Part shown: in pieces, positions 49,301 to 62,516 of the stretch
Layout of the letters: every line of letters begins with the position of its first letter
How positions within the stretch are numbered: position 1 is the first letter of the stretch
DNA from: Phalacrocorax aristotelis
Taxonomy: Eukaryota; Chordata; Aves; Suliformes; Phalacrocoracidae
Length of the DNA: 64,000 nt
Assembly: GCF_949628215.1 (NCBI RefSeq)
Contig: NC_134279.1
Coordinates: 58,077,766 to 58,141,765 of the forward strand
Direction of reading: 5' to 3'
Translations under genes and position numbers: made by a program
Notes under the pieces: generated by a model
What the model was told of the DNA's origin: nothing
Database searches by the model: none
Seen by the model: only the letters and a program-made list of their open reading frames with translations

Positions 49301-52300
49301 CCTTTTGGTTCTCAGATTCACTCAGCTCTGATTTTGGTCTTCTTCAAATAGTATAGTATGTGCAATGCTCAGGAATTAAACCATGACACTCTTGACATTG
49401 TATTTAGCCCTACCAGCCTTTCTTCTGCCCTAGATGATCATTATATTATACAAAATAAAGCTAAGTGTTGCTTATGTCTAGGCACTGTACCAGAGATATA
49501 AACAGCACACAAGAAGCGTGCTTTTTTAGTTAAAAAAGAGCCTTCTTTTTTTTTGTTGTTAACATTTTCAAAGGGAGGCAGGAAAAATGTATGCGGTCAA
49601 GATGCCAGTTGTGCATTGGGAAAACTGGGATGTGGCTATTTGCTTTCCCTTGGGTTCCTGGGCAGTACAGGGGAAATCAGGCAGGTTGCCCAGACCCATT
49701 TCAACCTGAGGGTGAAAGCACTCCCTTCCCAGGAACAGGCACCTCAGAGAAAGGGCGTCTTCCTCACAGCAGGACAGAGAGCATTACCGAAGTCTCTAAA
49801 GTAGACCAGGCACAGCAACTTCTGCAGCATTACTCATTGTCAGAAAACTAAATCTGAAAGGGGAAGTGAAAACGCAGTTTCACAAGCACTTCCTACATGG
49901 ATTTTGGTAAAAAATCTCGTACTATTAATCACTTTGCCTTGATGAATTTAGGCTCTGGTTCCTCAGCAAGCTAACACAGTGGTTAGACACCCTCAGTTTT
50001 GGTATTGCAGTGGCACAAACTGAAGCATGTGGTGATAAAACAGAATCCAAAACTTAGTGTGAGGTGTGTTCCTGACACACAGTGTGTGGAGGACCAGAGG
50101 CCTTCAGAGGCTGAGCCAAAGCCCTCCAGCAGACTGAGGTTGGAGTGTGCCTGACAGAGAAACCTAAATGCAGGACCATGCCTGAAATGCCCACCAGCCT
50201 CACTCCTGAGTTACAGAGCAAGTCCAGCCCTCAACCCTTGAGCCCCTTCCCGAGGCACTGTCTCTTCCCTGCGGCATGCCAAAGCAGCCGACACAGCTCT
50301 GGTGCACAGAGAGAGGCAGTGCGCTGTCTGCGGGGACCCAGGGCCACAGCTGAGGCCCTCACGGTTGCGGGCATGACTCCACACCAGCTAGGTACCACCT
50401 CCGGCCACCTCCTCTGCTGGTGCCATCCTGTACCTGGCAGGCCCATGCGAGGGCTGTCAGGAGGCAGACGAGCAGCGTGGGGCAGCCACAGCACAGGTAC
50501 CACCAGCATACCTAGCGGGTAGAGATGGCTAAGGAGTGCCTCCATTTGCAAAAGCAGATCTGTCCCCCTGTAACATGGAAATGGAGCTGCCTTCAGTGAC
50601 AGGCTTGTCCTATGCTTCAGGTGTCTGCAGAGCAGCCCTCTAGCTACCACTGGTCCAGCAGATTTGGCCATAGGCCACCCAGTTTCTGGGTGCAAACAGT
50701 GCTGAGATGAGCGCAAGGCACTGAGCCACTTGGACACAGGCATGCCTGAGCAGCACAGACCTCTCAAGTCCAAAATAGAGAACTTTGAGTTGTGCAAACA
50801 ATGATCAAACTTGGGGTTGGTGCTAGCACTTGGGTGTGGGCACTTTTATTTATCCAGCCTCTTTTCAAGACTGATATAGCTCTATTCTATATATTAAACG
50901 CGTATGCTTGTGCAGCCAAGGCAGGCAGAGATTTCTCTGCTTTCTGAGACCACAGCCTTCTGCAGTCTTAACTACAGAACTACTCTTTACTACTTTTACA
51001 TCTTTTCCCCCAGTGTACAGGTTACTGATTACCTATTTCTCTGGAATGTTCCTCTTGAGATCACCTTATGCTGTGTGACAAAACTAACGTTTACACACTT
51101 TTTTTTCTTGGTATCTGATAAGCAGAAACCAGTGTGCTAACTTCCTAGCACAATTCCTCCCATGACGCCAGTGCAGAATAGGTGGTCAGGACAAGCTATG
51201 GGAAGTGCTTTCCTCCAGGGCAATATGAAAACCTACTTCTCCTTTCTTGAAAAGCAAGCATGTTTAGGAACCACTCTGAGGGTTACTTAACCCCCCTGTC
51301 TCTTGTTCTGAGAATATAAGCAGTCACACCACTGAGAATAAATTCAACCTTCTCCCCCCAAATCAGGCATTAAATCCCAAAATACCCATCTGCCCTATTC
51401 AGGGAACAAGATTTCTTCCACGTTTGCCTGCTGTTGGTTTTTTGTGTTTTTTTTTCTGGAGCTCGTAGGAGATATTTGCAGCCCTGAGGAGCACAGAGTG
51501 GCTGCGCAGCCCCGGAGCTGGCAGGGAGAGGGCAAAAGCGGCCAGGCAGGAGGCAGTGTCCAGGGCTGCAGGGGAGGCAGAGGAGAGCCCAGGCAGGGGC
51601 CAGCAAGACAGCAGGACCCACTCAGCAGCCCCGGGCTCTGATGCTTTCACGCACATAGCGTGCAAGCCCACACCTGTTTCTGTAAATTGTCTTGACTTGT
51701 GCAGTTTTCTCTCTCCCCAGGGACTTTCATACGTCCTTTCCCCATCGGGATTTAATGCAAAAATAATCCCAGTGGCTTTGCTAAAACCATGGAGGACGCT
51801 CCAGTGGTTTTCTCTGTGAAATCACACCCAACCTGAGGCTACTAGATGGCTTCAGGGCCAGGTTAGCTTCCTGCACTCACCCCCAGGGCTTGCCTAAGGG
51901 TCAGAGCAGCTGAGGTGTTCCCCAGCACTGCTGCTGGGGGAGAAAATGCTGACGGAGGCCAGCAGCGCTGAGGAAACGCTGGTTCCTCCTTTCATTCTGC
52001 CTAGGAGGGAGAAGAGCCAAGCCCTGTCACAGCAGGGAGGTGTCAGAGGAAGAAGCTCTTCTCACCAGCCCTGCTGTGAGGTGGCCCTAGCCCAGGCCCT
52101 GCCGCCTGCCTGCCCCAGGGCTCACCCCCTTCCCTGCCTCCCCAGCCGCCCCCCCGAGTGCAGCGGTGGCAGCACCGCACCCCAGGAAACCACAGCCGAG
52201 GGCAGCCTGGCTCCTGGGCCCTGGGAGCCACCAGCAGCCAGCAACGTTAACACCAAGCACACGGCTCCACCGGCCACCCACCCGCACCGAGAGGGACCAG

Positions 52301-55300
52301 ATGCTCCTCTCTCCCTTCTCCCCAGCAGCTCCTCCACTTGTGTACCTCCCCACCCCACAGCACTGCCCTGCCTCATTATTTCTGCAATCTGTACTTTGTC
52401 AGGAAAAGAGAAGCCAGCACAAATGAGGCCTCTTGCCCCAGCAAAGGCAGAAGACATAGGAGTTCCCCTTGGGACAATCAGCAAGGTGATGGCAGCAGCT
52501 GTTTTCATTTTGAATGTGCATTTCCCACTTTCTCCTGCTTTGAAGAAGGAGATGGGGATAGTCATACTGTGCAGTCTCAGGCTGACCACTTCACCAGCCA
52601 GTTTCTCCTTTCTAGTCTATGAACCTGGAGATGTTTCCCCAGGGGAAGGCTCAGACCAGGAGCCTGATATAGGTTCCCTGATCTGCTCCCAAAGCACTCT
52701 CTGGGGGAAGCCCCCCTGCCAGCCAGGGTGCATCATCCCTCCAAGGGCATTCTGTTCTCTCTGCAGCCACTCTGCATGGCTATCTTGATAAACACCAAAA
52801 AGCTGAAGCTCCAGTCACCCATGGTTTGCCTATATGGCACTGCACAGACAGTAAATGGAGATAATCTGGAAAGGCAAGAAGGACAAACAGGTGAGGACTA
52901 CTGTTACCCTGACTTACAGGTGGGAATCTGAGGCAATGCTTTGTGAGTTAGCCGACATAAAGCAAACACCATTATGCAGAGCTCCCACCGTCCGACCTGA
53001 CAGGACTAGGATTCCTCCATTTAAAGACCAAATTGATTGAATTCATGGTGCAGGCAGAGGATTTCCATTACTTTCTCTCCTGTCTAGTGTGTATGACCAT
53101 CCATGGAGGAGGGTCCTGTTTCTCAGGATAACACAAAAATAATAACGGCCCATATAGTTGGTTACCAAGATTACAATCTTGGAAAAAGCAATCATCATAG
53201 CAGCACTACCACACTCAGATGTCCTACTGCTCAAAGAAAGTTGCAGATATCACATCCTGATCACACTGAGGAAATGCATCAGCATTTAATATTTTTACTA
53301 TTATTGTAGCACTCCGTAAGTCATGTAAGATGTCTCCTGAGCCATATGAAAAAGCATTCCCTACTTACAAGGAGTACACAAATCTAGTTTTAGACCCAAC
53401 ATCATGATAAAGGACACAACACAGCTTAGGACAACAGGGAGGAAAGCAAGATGGTGGCTTTTATCCTGTAGTCCTCCTTTCTGTTTTCACAGTGTGAGTT
53501 AAAGATCACATAACACGACAGCCCCAGGGTCTCAGGCCATGGGGACCTCTGGTGGCACTGGGGATACATGGCTGCCTTTCTCAAACCCTGGAGAGGCAGG
53601 GATTGCCTAAATCTCCATCATGGAATGGATGCCAAAATCCCTCTGTTCACCAAAAAGCTACCAAAGCTGCAAGTCCTCCCCATCCCGACCCCAAAGTCTG
53701 CAACACAGTTTTTGTCTCAGTCAAGGCAAAGATCCGTAGCATCTAAAAAATGAAAGCTACATAAATAACACTAAAAGAAAACCCAAAACCTGAACACAGT
53801 ACAAAACAAGTTGTTCACAGGATGTTGCGCCCTATCTATTACATAAAATTCACCAAGACCTCTGAACGGTGTATCCCAGCAACTATCTGCTTTGAAATGC
53901 TGGTTTGGATACACCAGCGCTGCTTTGCTGGAGCTGAGGGAAATGGGCTGCCGAGCAGTAGTGCCCCATTCATGCATGGTACTCTACTACACAGTCCTGC
54001 AGCACCTCAGGGGCTCCTGGCCACCTCTGCACTGCCTATCTGCTGCATGACACCTTTCCCTATCAGCTTTTGCAGATCCCTTCTAGTATTTGCCATGTTC
54101 TCAATTCACTGGCGTACCCTTACTCCATGCCACCATCCATCCTCCCGCATGAAGCCCCTCATGCTACAACAGGCCTTTCTTCTTCATCACAGCAGTCTCT
54201 TGGTACTGGTTGACCTCTGCATCCAGTAGCCAACCTTTTCCACAGCTCTTTCAGGGCCTCTGCCTGCACCTGGTAACATGGCCCATCCACATGCCTCCAC
54301 ACATCTTCCCCGAAAGAGTCTTAGAGCTTACAGGGTATCTGGGTGAGCTGTAGTTTTGCTCGCCATCTCCCTGATGTATTTTCCATTGAGGTGTGGGAGA
54401 GAAAGACTGCAGGCCTGATTCAGCGTCTCAAGGGCTCTCCAGCACCCAAGGACACAGGGCAGGCCAGCCCATGGGGTGGTAAAGACTCCTAGATCTGGCA
54501 GAAGTGTGGAGAGGGAAAAGGGTCACCATGAGTCTGGTAAGGAAGGCCCTTCCTTACCAAGAGACAGCTGCTAAATGCCACACTCCTGGAAAGCCAAAGC
54601 TCCTGTCATTATGGATGAACACAAGCCCTGTTTTTGGGAAACGCTCTCTGAACTAATCCTCAAAAGACAGCACCTCCCAGTGCCATGTCATGTAGAAACC
54701 ACTCAGCCTGTAGGAAAAAAGGAACTTTATCTCCTGACCTATGCCACACAATGAATGATGGCAACTAATGAGAAGCCATTGCTAACCCAGCCAGGCCCCA
54801 TGATACAGAAAGTCAAACATCGAGAGGGTCCTTCCCCACGAGGGTTTTCCAGAAGACTCTGTGCCACCAGCAACAGCCACAGTGGTACCAGACTTCACCA
54901 AACAGCACAAAGTCTTTGCGTCAGTCTCTGAACAGACTGATCTGTCCAAGCATCCAGACAACTAACCTATAAAAAACAACCCAGGGTAGCTAAAGAAGCA
55001 GCCCCAACCTTGTCATCTTCAAACCCGAGTTCAAAAGGAACTTGTCTTGCCCATCTTCAACATAGAGCAGCAAGTATATTTTGAAAACAACTTCTGCCCC
55101 ACCCATCTGTAAAGAAGAAAGAAAAAAAGTCACCGAAACAATACTCCGAATACAGTATTCTCCCTCTGAGGAAGAAACAAACAGCACGTGATGTGTAATA
55201 ACATCCTTTAGTGCACGTCAGATGGAGAAACAGCAGCTTTGGTAAGGGCACAGAAAAAGCTGCTGCCACCATCGCTCTATGCCATTGGCAAGGGCACCAC

Positions 55301-56400
55301 CTATTGTCGAGCTACCCGATGCATTCCACCAGCAGACAAAACCTTTAATTATACTTTAATGATTTGAGCTGAAATTTTTCTGTTTGCCTCAAGCAATATT
55401 TCTATTTTACCACACTTCAATTTTCAGTCTTAAAGTTCAAATAATTTCCGTAAGTAAGGACAGACTAAAATATTCCACTTCTCATATTTAAATAGGGACA
55501 AAGACTCTCGGAAACCCCCAGAGTGCTGTCGAGGATAAAACTCCCACCTGCAAGCAAAGAGGAACTCAGAGCTAGCCCAGCACGCAGAGGAAATAAGGGC
55601 ATGAACTGAAACAGAAGCTGGTGAATCAGGATGGACAGTTTTAGCAAGAGGAGGAGTCAAACTGTGTGTCCACACTGAACTGCTGTCCCACCCCCAAAGA
55701 GGCAAGCCTAGTAGCAGTACCTCCACTTTAAAACAACTTGAGACACTTATCCCTAAGCTGGACCTTGAGCCACAGTGCCAGAGCAGGGAGTCCTCTATGA
55801 AGCACACAACCAACCAGTTCTGTGGTCTAGTAGCTGTGGCTCAGAATCAGCCATGTCAGATCTATGCCAGCATCTACCAAGCATGAAACATGAAAGTGTT
55901 CCCAAACCTGTTTTCCCTGCTCTCTTGAACAGCTTGTTAGTTTGGGCTCTGCTGTACAAATGCACAAACCTGGCTTGTTTCCGCAGTCTAAGCTACAAGG
56001 CAGTTAAGTCATTGGAATGACTCTCCAGGAGTTAAGTCAAAGCCAGTTGTCCTCAACCTGAGCTAATAAAATAGGCTGGACTCTAGGCAGCATTTTGCTC
56101 CCAGGTGTCTCTCCACACTTCCAAGAACACGACACAGGAATATATGCACAGAGCAGGCTTGGGAAGAGCCAGGCTTACTAGATCTGAATCCACAATGATA
56201 TATCGATTGCGCTTCTGCAGGATCTGATCTGTCACTGACGTTGACCTAAGGAGTCTTGCTAAATGAGGTCTATCCAGAACACTTCCCTCCCCCAAACTCT
56301 CATCTTTAAAGTGGTCATACCTGCCCCACCGCTTGACATACACCACTGCCCTCACTCTCCCACAAAATAAGCTAGGCCTGAACAGCACCTCTTCAGCTAC
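40310..56400. other. RHOH-N4BP2 intergenic interval, no gene recognised
   Basis: Mostly AT-rich non-coding DNA. GC-richer patches at about 50.1-50.8 and 51.4-52.8 kb contain long but low-complexity frames (see rejected list). No tRNA, retroviral LTR or intact LINE was found by eye. A fragment with cagtaggaacaggctgccca near 47540 and gaatcacag near 43797 faintly recall CR1 sequence but are too short to call. Confidence 0.4.
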
Positions 56401-56408
56401 CTCAGGCT

Positions 56409-56431
56409 AAAAAAAAAAAAAAAAAAAAAAA
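56409..56431 (+). repeat. Poly-A tract (23 A)
   Basis: An uninterrupted A run about 250 bp beyond the inferred N4BP2 cleavage site. No retrogene or SINE body is recognisable immediately 5' of it, so it is reported only as a homopolymer. Confidence 0.9.
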
Positions 56432-56682
56432 TCGAAAACTATGACCCTCATTTTCAGTAATGTGAGCATTCAGCTCCCCCTTGCAACACTTAAAATCAGG
56501 CCACAAATCTGTTCCTTTTTACGCCTGCAGATGGTTGCTTCATCTCCCTACAGATGGTATCCTGAAGTCAAGGCAAGTGGCTTTCATGCAGGACTCCAAG
56601 ACTACTATTTGACAAAATTTGATATAAGCTGAAATATAGTCTTCCAAGGAAAGACAGAAGGCTATACTTGTGGCAAAAATCC

Positions 56683-56688
56683 TTTATT
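56683..56688 (-). terminator. N4BP2: Candidate distal poly(A) signal of N4BP2
   Basis: Plus-strand tttatt within cctttattaaactag gives AATAAAGG on the minus strand. It is the last canonical hexamer before sequence character changes toward the GC-richer intergenic DNA. Confidence 0.4.
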
Positions 56689-57013
56689 AAACTAGATTTT
56701 GAAAATTCTTTTTCACATTAGAAATTCTAAATGCAAATTACAAAATTTTATTTCAGTAAAAAATGAACGTTATAGTTAACAACAAAATTACAACTTTATA
56801 CAAATAAAAAATCATTTTTATTTTAATTTAAAAATAGACATTTCTTCCAACGTACTGGTCCTAACAGCTTTTACAACTGGTAGCTGCAATACTCGGTCTT
56901 TTCACATGCATATGCACATATAAATCATTTCATCCTCTGCACATTTTATTTAGGTGAAAGCATGAACAGTTGCGCTTTGGCTGGATCTTGTGGGGGGTGG
57001 TTTTTCATTTGGG

Positions 57014-57060
57014 TTGTGTCCGTTGTGTCCGTGTCCCGTGTCCCGTCCCCCCCCCCCCCC
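57014..57060 (+). repeat. GTGTCC-like repeat running into poly-C
   Basis: Imperfect gtgtccgttgtgtcc and gtgtcccgtgtcccg units are followed by 14 C. On the N4BP2 sense strand this is a poly-G tract followed by GGACAC-type units in the 3' UTR, so it could form a G-rich RNA structure. Confidence 0.85.
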
Positions 57061-57660
57061 AAGAACATGAAACTTGGGAACAGTTGAAAGTCAACAAACT
57101 CCTCTTTGTTACAGTGTTCATACTCTCATCTCCTCAGCTCTGCAAAGAGGGCAATATTATTCTGGAAATGTGAATTGCATTTGAAGACACAAGCATCAGT
57201 AATGTGAAGTCTATGTATAATTTCTCATTACATTTATGGCAATCCTTTGCCATTATCAACAAGGAAATTATTCTCTTGTCTACCCACTATATTTTATGGC
57301 AAGATTAAATAACAAAGTGGTTACATTTCACCTCCTCAAGTAAAACCTTCTAGAATACATGTTTCTGCTAAGCTTGTGAAGATCTTCCCCACCACTGGAC
57401 ATATTCACAACAGTGATGATCCAGATGTTCTACGTTATGTCTAGAGCGCCTGGACATCGTTTAAATGGGCATTCCCAAGTCACAATGGTTTCCAACAGCC
57501 ACAAAAAAAAATGCCAGTTAAACTTTGCCTGAGGTGTCCTTCAACAGGCCTATAAAAACATTAAGTTTAGATAAAATTGTACCACATACTATTAAAAGCT
57601 AAAGCCAATGTCATTAAAGTATTATCAAGGTAACCTCAAATATTTTTGGAAGAAAAAAAA

Positions 57661-57760
57661 TCACTTTTGCCCTACTACTTTCACAATCAACTGAAATAAA
57701 AAAAAAAAAATCACTTTTGCCCTACTACTTTCACAATCAACCAAAATATATTTTTAAACT
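57661..57760. repeat. 50-bp tandem duplication in N4BP2 3' UTR
   Basis: tcacttttgccctactactt starts at 57661 and again at 57711, with near-perfect identity through tcacaatcaac. Each copy is preceded by an A tract, suggesting replication slippage between A runs. Confidence 0.9.
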
Positions 57761-59775
57761 CTCACATTACTTAGGAGAACAACTTTCCCTCCAGGCACCT
57801 CTGGGCCTTTTTTATTTCCTTTACTGTAAGATTACTCAGCAATGCTAGCACAAGCATTAAATTTTGTATTTAAAAAAGATAATTTTCCTAAATTAAAAAC
57901 TGGGATAAATGTTCAAATATTTTGTAAAAAAGAAACCAAAATTCACATATTAAAGACTACCAGTCATCACAACCACATGCTGTTGAAGAATAGAATAAAA
58001 AGTGGTATACAAAATAGGTACTTTAACAGTTGCACATTATTTCAGAGTGCTGGTGGCAATACTGCTAAGTGCTACTTTAATCAAAAGATCATAGAGAATT
58101 TACAGGATACTTCAGGATTATCACTGATGCAACTGCAAAAGACATTAGAAAAGCTGGAAGTTCTAAAATGTAACCTACTTTGAAATACCATTTTGAAACA
58201 ATTATATTTTATATAATTCATCGCACTATACATTATAAAAACAGTTAAAGAAATACAAGAAGTCCAGTGGGGTTTTTTTCTGGACAGTTTGGCAAGTAGC
58301 TGAAGGCATGGAGAGCCTTACTAATAAAAATCTGTTTTCTTTCTCTCTGTGCACTGATCTTCCGCTCCATTCTGTGTCCAGCTCAGCACAGCTTCTAAGC
58401 ACATGCTTAAGCTCCTACAGAAGAAAGGCCGAGCCGATCATATCTTCTCAAAGTTGGAAGTGCAGCACCTCACCCCGAGCTCCTGAAGCTGATGCAGGCT
58501 TTGTCACCAACTTCAGTAAAGGCAAGACTGGTTCTGCCCACGTTACAATTTTAAACCTTTGTCCTCCATCAAAGTTCAGCCTGTAATCAAACAATTTATA
58601 CTAGGCAAATGATCAGCTTATAACCAGACGTGGTATTCGGAGTACCCTTAGTGAACCTCAACCTGTACCCAAAGGGACAATGGAGAGTGAGAGAAGTACT
58701 TCAAATTGCTCTTAAGCTATCTACTCCTCTGCTGACTTTGACAGACTGGAGAAAACAAACTCTCCTACTAATGGGTGGAGCTGAGGTTTTGCCCTGAACA
58801 TTTTTCATGCATTTATCCAAACAGGACTAAGAGACAAAAAAGGTAATACGGAGGGACACTGAAGCTCAATGAGAACAGCTTCTTTTCTGAAGAGTCCTAG
58901 CCCTCTTCCAGAGACTATGCACTTTTTATTCTTTAATCTCTTTTGTCCCCTTGATCTTGCATTTTTAGCTTGCAGTGGTGATTTTGAAAGAGGCTCAGGA
59001 AGCGGCAACTTCAAGAATCCTCCTGAGCACACTGGTTAAGAGTATTTTCTGGGGAAGTGAGAGTCAAGTGTAATCGCCATCCCCTTGCTAGGACAGAAGA
59101 AGGTTAAAAAAAGCTATGTTTCTCATCTCTAGGGTAAACTTGTCAACAACTAGATTATGATGAACAGATGGGCAAGACAACAACTTTTTCTGCTCGTTTT
59201 TTGAACTGAAATCTAAGCTGTCTTTGTCCATGTCGGGAATGGTGTGAACATGCTGAGTGAATCAGGCCCCCTCCCAAAACAACTAGAAGTGTTGGCACTT
59301 CCCTGTTTACAAGAACACTGCTGTAGGGCTTGGGCACCAGCAGCTCAACACGTAACACTTCTGAGCGTACACTGGGACCTTTGCTGAGCAACTCAGCCAC
59401 CCAGGCCAGCCGACAGGGACTACACTTTAAAGAGCTGCCCCTCCATTCATTATAAACAGAAGCACGAAGGAAAACCTACGTAGGAGCAGAAGGAATTTCC
59501 TTGGTCCAAAAGAAAGATCCTAGCTCTGCTAAGGCAATTCTAGAATCTGCAACCCTGGACAGCTGATAGTCTGAACTGCTGTTCAGTCCATTTTAGGTAC
59601 TGTCACAGAGGATGGAGCATGGGCTTCACTGCACATGACATCGTGTGGTGGCAGAAACAGCTCTGCTAATGCTGTTTGGGGAGCACAGATCTTTTAGTTT
59701 CACTCACTAATTACCAGAGCAGCCCGGAGAGAAAGAAAAAGAGAAGGGACACAATCAGAGGAACCAAGTACCCAC

Positions 59776-59792
59776 AAAAAAAAAAAAAAAAA
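59776..59792 (+). repeat. Poly-A tract (17 A)
   Basis: Homopolymer inside the inferred N4BP2 3' UTR (poly-U in the sense transcript). No adjacent retroposed body is recognised. Confidence 0.85.
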
Positions 59793-61512
59793 TTAGTATG
59801 ACAGTCTATTATTCCAGTAAAAGTCCCTTTAAGTATATTCAAGCTATTCTTCCACTTGAAATCACCATTAAAAGACTATTGTATCTGTTGAAGCATGACA
59901 AACTCATTTTTAAGTCTACTGTACATTGCATTCACTGTGTATATATTACAGTAAATATGGACATTCAGGAAACATCACGTCTTTCAGTTTGTCAGCAACT
60001 TACCCAGACACATTTTCAACTGAAATCTATTTCTGTGCACAGCTTTTCTCACAGAAGTTCCTGCTTATTACTACCCGTGCACACAAATGGCAAAACTTGC
60101 ACACACATATGGATTCATACACAAATTCTATGTGCATGTAGTTCCTGGATAAAATTTACTGCAGAAGTGGTTTAAAATAAAAAACCCTCCTATTAATCCT
60201 TAACCTATTAATAATATTCCTAATACAGAACTCACACCTGTTCTGAAAAAGTCTCACAACAAAAATTAAATATTTTACAGTAAAAATTTGTATGTCTTTC
60301 AAGAGACAACGATATAATTAAAAGTAGTAACACATTCTAGAAGAGATTTCTATTTGAAAATATATTCTGATTGCTTACTGGAAACACTTCCCAAAGCACA
60401 GATGTTTACATTTGATTTTCGCGGGTTTGTTTGGGGCTTTTTTTGATGTTGTTTTGGTTTTTTACACAGGTATTTCTAGATGCTGATGCAACACCAACAA
60501 CAACAGAATCACTTTTGTACTCCCAGACTTTCCAGTTAGGCAATTACTACTGTAGTATTAGCATTCACTTTGATGTTAGAAATACATTTAAAATGTCTCA
60601 CAATCATATTTTCTACAAGGAAATCACGAAATTTAATATACACAGAATGAAGTCACGCCACTATTAGACACCTATAAAGTGAAACAGTACTCAATTTGCT
60701 CCATTTAAAAAGCCATAAAGGAAGAAACACTTTTAATCCAGTGGATGTTGAAAAAAGGGCATTTCCTGAAAAATTACAGTATTAGCTATGTGTAAGTAGG
60801 GACTGAACGTTGTATTTTTCCCTTTAACAGATCACAGTAAGTCTGCGAAATTACCAAATAAGCAGCTGGTGTTAATGGGCAGTCCTTTATATGCAATTTC
60901 CTTCAATATCAGGTGAAATTTAGAATGGAATAAGAACAATAGAACTGGTCAACCCATCACAAAGTACCGACTAGAAAGACTACATCAGACTTGAAGAAAC
61001 CTGGAAATATTTAGCACTCAGTTGTAACTGAGTTTGAAGAATCAGTAGTTGCTGAGTTCCCACCTCCCTCATGCTCTTCTGATGGGTTTAGCACAAAGTT
61101 CTGAATGACAAAAGAACTTCGTACAAGGTACTATTTTTAAAAGCACAGAATCCACAGCAATTAAAATGTGTGAGGGTCAAAAGACAGACTGGGTATACTG
61201 AGAAGACAGTTACATTTAAAAATTGTACCTTAACTTCCCTTTAAAACATCATATACTGCTCAGCAGAATTCTTAATCTGCGTTTCTGAGACTTCAAATCC
61301 TTTAAGTGTCTTCTTTTTGCAGGTTCAAAAAAGGATCCATTCCACACAAAAATTTTCTTGGAAACATACTTACAAAACCACTTGCTGTAAATTGAGACCA
61401 TTTCTAATAAAATATTGTCCTTTAAAACATATTACAAAATACTATTGCAGTCGTTCAAGAAGTTTTTAGCTGTAATCTGACACCTCAGTTTATTTCTCTT
61501 CTCGACAACCGT

Positions 61513-61558
61513 TCAATTCAGCATGACTTTCAGGCAGCCTGGTTTAATTTCTGTGAAC
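61513..61558 (-). CDS. N4BP2: N4BP2 terminal coding exon (end of Smr domain)
   Basis: The minus strand has acceptor TTTCACAG|G, then 46 nt encoding the end of the protein, FTEIKPGCLKVMLN and a TGA stop at 61515-61513. The first base completes an Arg codon begun in the exon at 62393-62516, so the two exons join in phase. The residues match the C-terminal strand of the N4BP2 Smr domain as I know it (human ends in nearly the same words). The 834-nt intron between them is 61559-62392. Confidence 0.93.
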
Positions 61559-61785
61559 CTGTGAAACAAGAAAAGATGAAGCTTCAACATGAAAGCTATG
61601 CGCAATGCCATCTCCTTCAGCCCTCATCAAACATATAGAAAGCTATAATGTTCTCAGTCAAGTATGTGTGCAGGTGAGAGTAAGGAAATCAGCATCATGT
61701 CTTCTGGATGTGACAGTGAAGGAGGATTTTACACGGTCTGGAGAGGTGAAAAGCTGGAAACAGCAGGAACTAAGAGGAAGACTTA

Positions 61786-61808
61786 ACAAAAACAAAACAA
61801 AACAAAAA
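61786..61808 (+). repeat. (AAAAC)n short repeat
   Basis: Four to five imperfect aaaac units lie in the N4BP2 intron between the last two coding exons. Confidence 0.8.
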
Positions 61809-62392
61809 GGAAGCTGCCCAGTATTCCTGTTTATATTCATTCTGCTCCTCTTTTCCTGCTCCCCTTTCACTCCCTCTTCTTTCAAAACAGATCTTCTCCC
61901 TTGAATTCTGTAGAAAGTAAGAGGGAAATGGGAAGGGAAGTCTTTGCTATTTCTGAGTTCCACCTTCACAGTCACTTTCATACAATCCTGTAAAGAAAAA
62001 GCAGCAAACACACTGATGCCAGCGCAGACTTGCTAAATTGCTGTCTCACATAAGAAGCTGAGAGCTAAAACAGGTATTGGAGACCAATGAAAAGCAGGAT
62101 TAACAACTTTTCACAGTAAAGCTAGCAACCTTGAATGGAAATACGTAATTAAACTATGTTAGATAAGTTTAATTTATAGCATTTTATCTGTCTCAGAGGA
62201 ACGGTTCTAACATTGAATAGGTGCCCCATATAAAATGGTTTTGTATCATACAATTGCACTGGATTTATGAAACAGCAGACCTGCCTTAATCTGTTCAGTA
62301 GTTAACAGTATTCAAAAATAACTTCAATTTTCAGTTAGTTAAATGTGGGTTAAGAAAAGAAAAATATATCAGTAACAAAAATCTAAACTCAC

Positions 62393-62516
62393 CTGAAGTT
62401 GTGGCTTGTGAGGTATCTGATAGCTGCTGGTCTGATGCGAGCAACTCCTCCCTGACTATGGCTTCCTCTTCCCGTGATAACAGAGAGATATGGTTTACCA
62501 CCAGTCTGCTGGTACT
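62393..62516 (-). CDS. N4BP2: N4BP2 penultimate coding exon (Smr domain core)
   Basis: A 124-nt exon on the minus strand with acceptor CTGTTACAG|AGTAC and donor CTTCAG|GTGAG. It encodes 40 full codons including GGKPYLSVITGRGSHSQGG, the nucleic-acid-binding heart of the Smr domain (TGRG motif), then GVARIRPAAIRYLTSHNF. N4BP2 (BCL3-binding protein) combines an N-terminal P-loop polynucleotide-kinase-like domain, a ubiquitin-binding CUE domain and this C-terminal Smr nuclease-type domain; only the last part lies in the window. An alternative acceptor 2 nt downstream is possible but would break the expected phase. Upstream exons lie beyond 64000. Confidence 0.95.

Larger units (their letters stand above)
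56665..61512 (-). other. N4BP2: N4BP2 3' untranslated region (inferred)
   Basis: About 4.8 kb of AT-rich sequence follows the N4BP2 stop with no other gene. It ends at a canonical minus-strand AATAAA (56688-56683). Earlier AATAAA hexamers (for example near 56816 and 56947) could give shorter forms. A long 3' UTR is reasonable for this gene, but the true end needs transcript data. Plus-strand open frames here (for example 57842-58183) are antisense and have no supporting features. Confidence 0.5.

Noticed and set aside
50231-50797. 188-codon minus-strand open frame
   Set aside because: GC-rich context with a 125-codon frame open on the other strand; the product shows no recognisable domain or coding pattern.
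51946-52788. 280-codon plus-strand open frame starting with ATG
   Set aside because: The product is Pro/Ser/Ala-rich low complexity in a GC-rich patch; overlapping antisense frames of 155 and 88 codons are equally open, and no domain, promoter or splice context is visible.
57842-58183. 113-codon plus-strand open frame
   Set aside because: Antisense to the inferred N4BP2 3' UTR, Lys/Asn-rich as expected of AT-rich DNA, with no homology.
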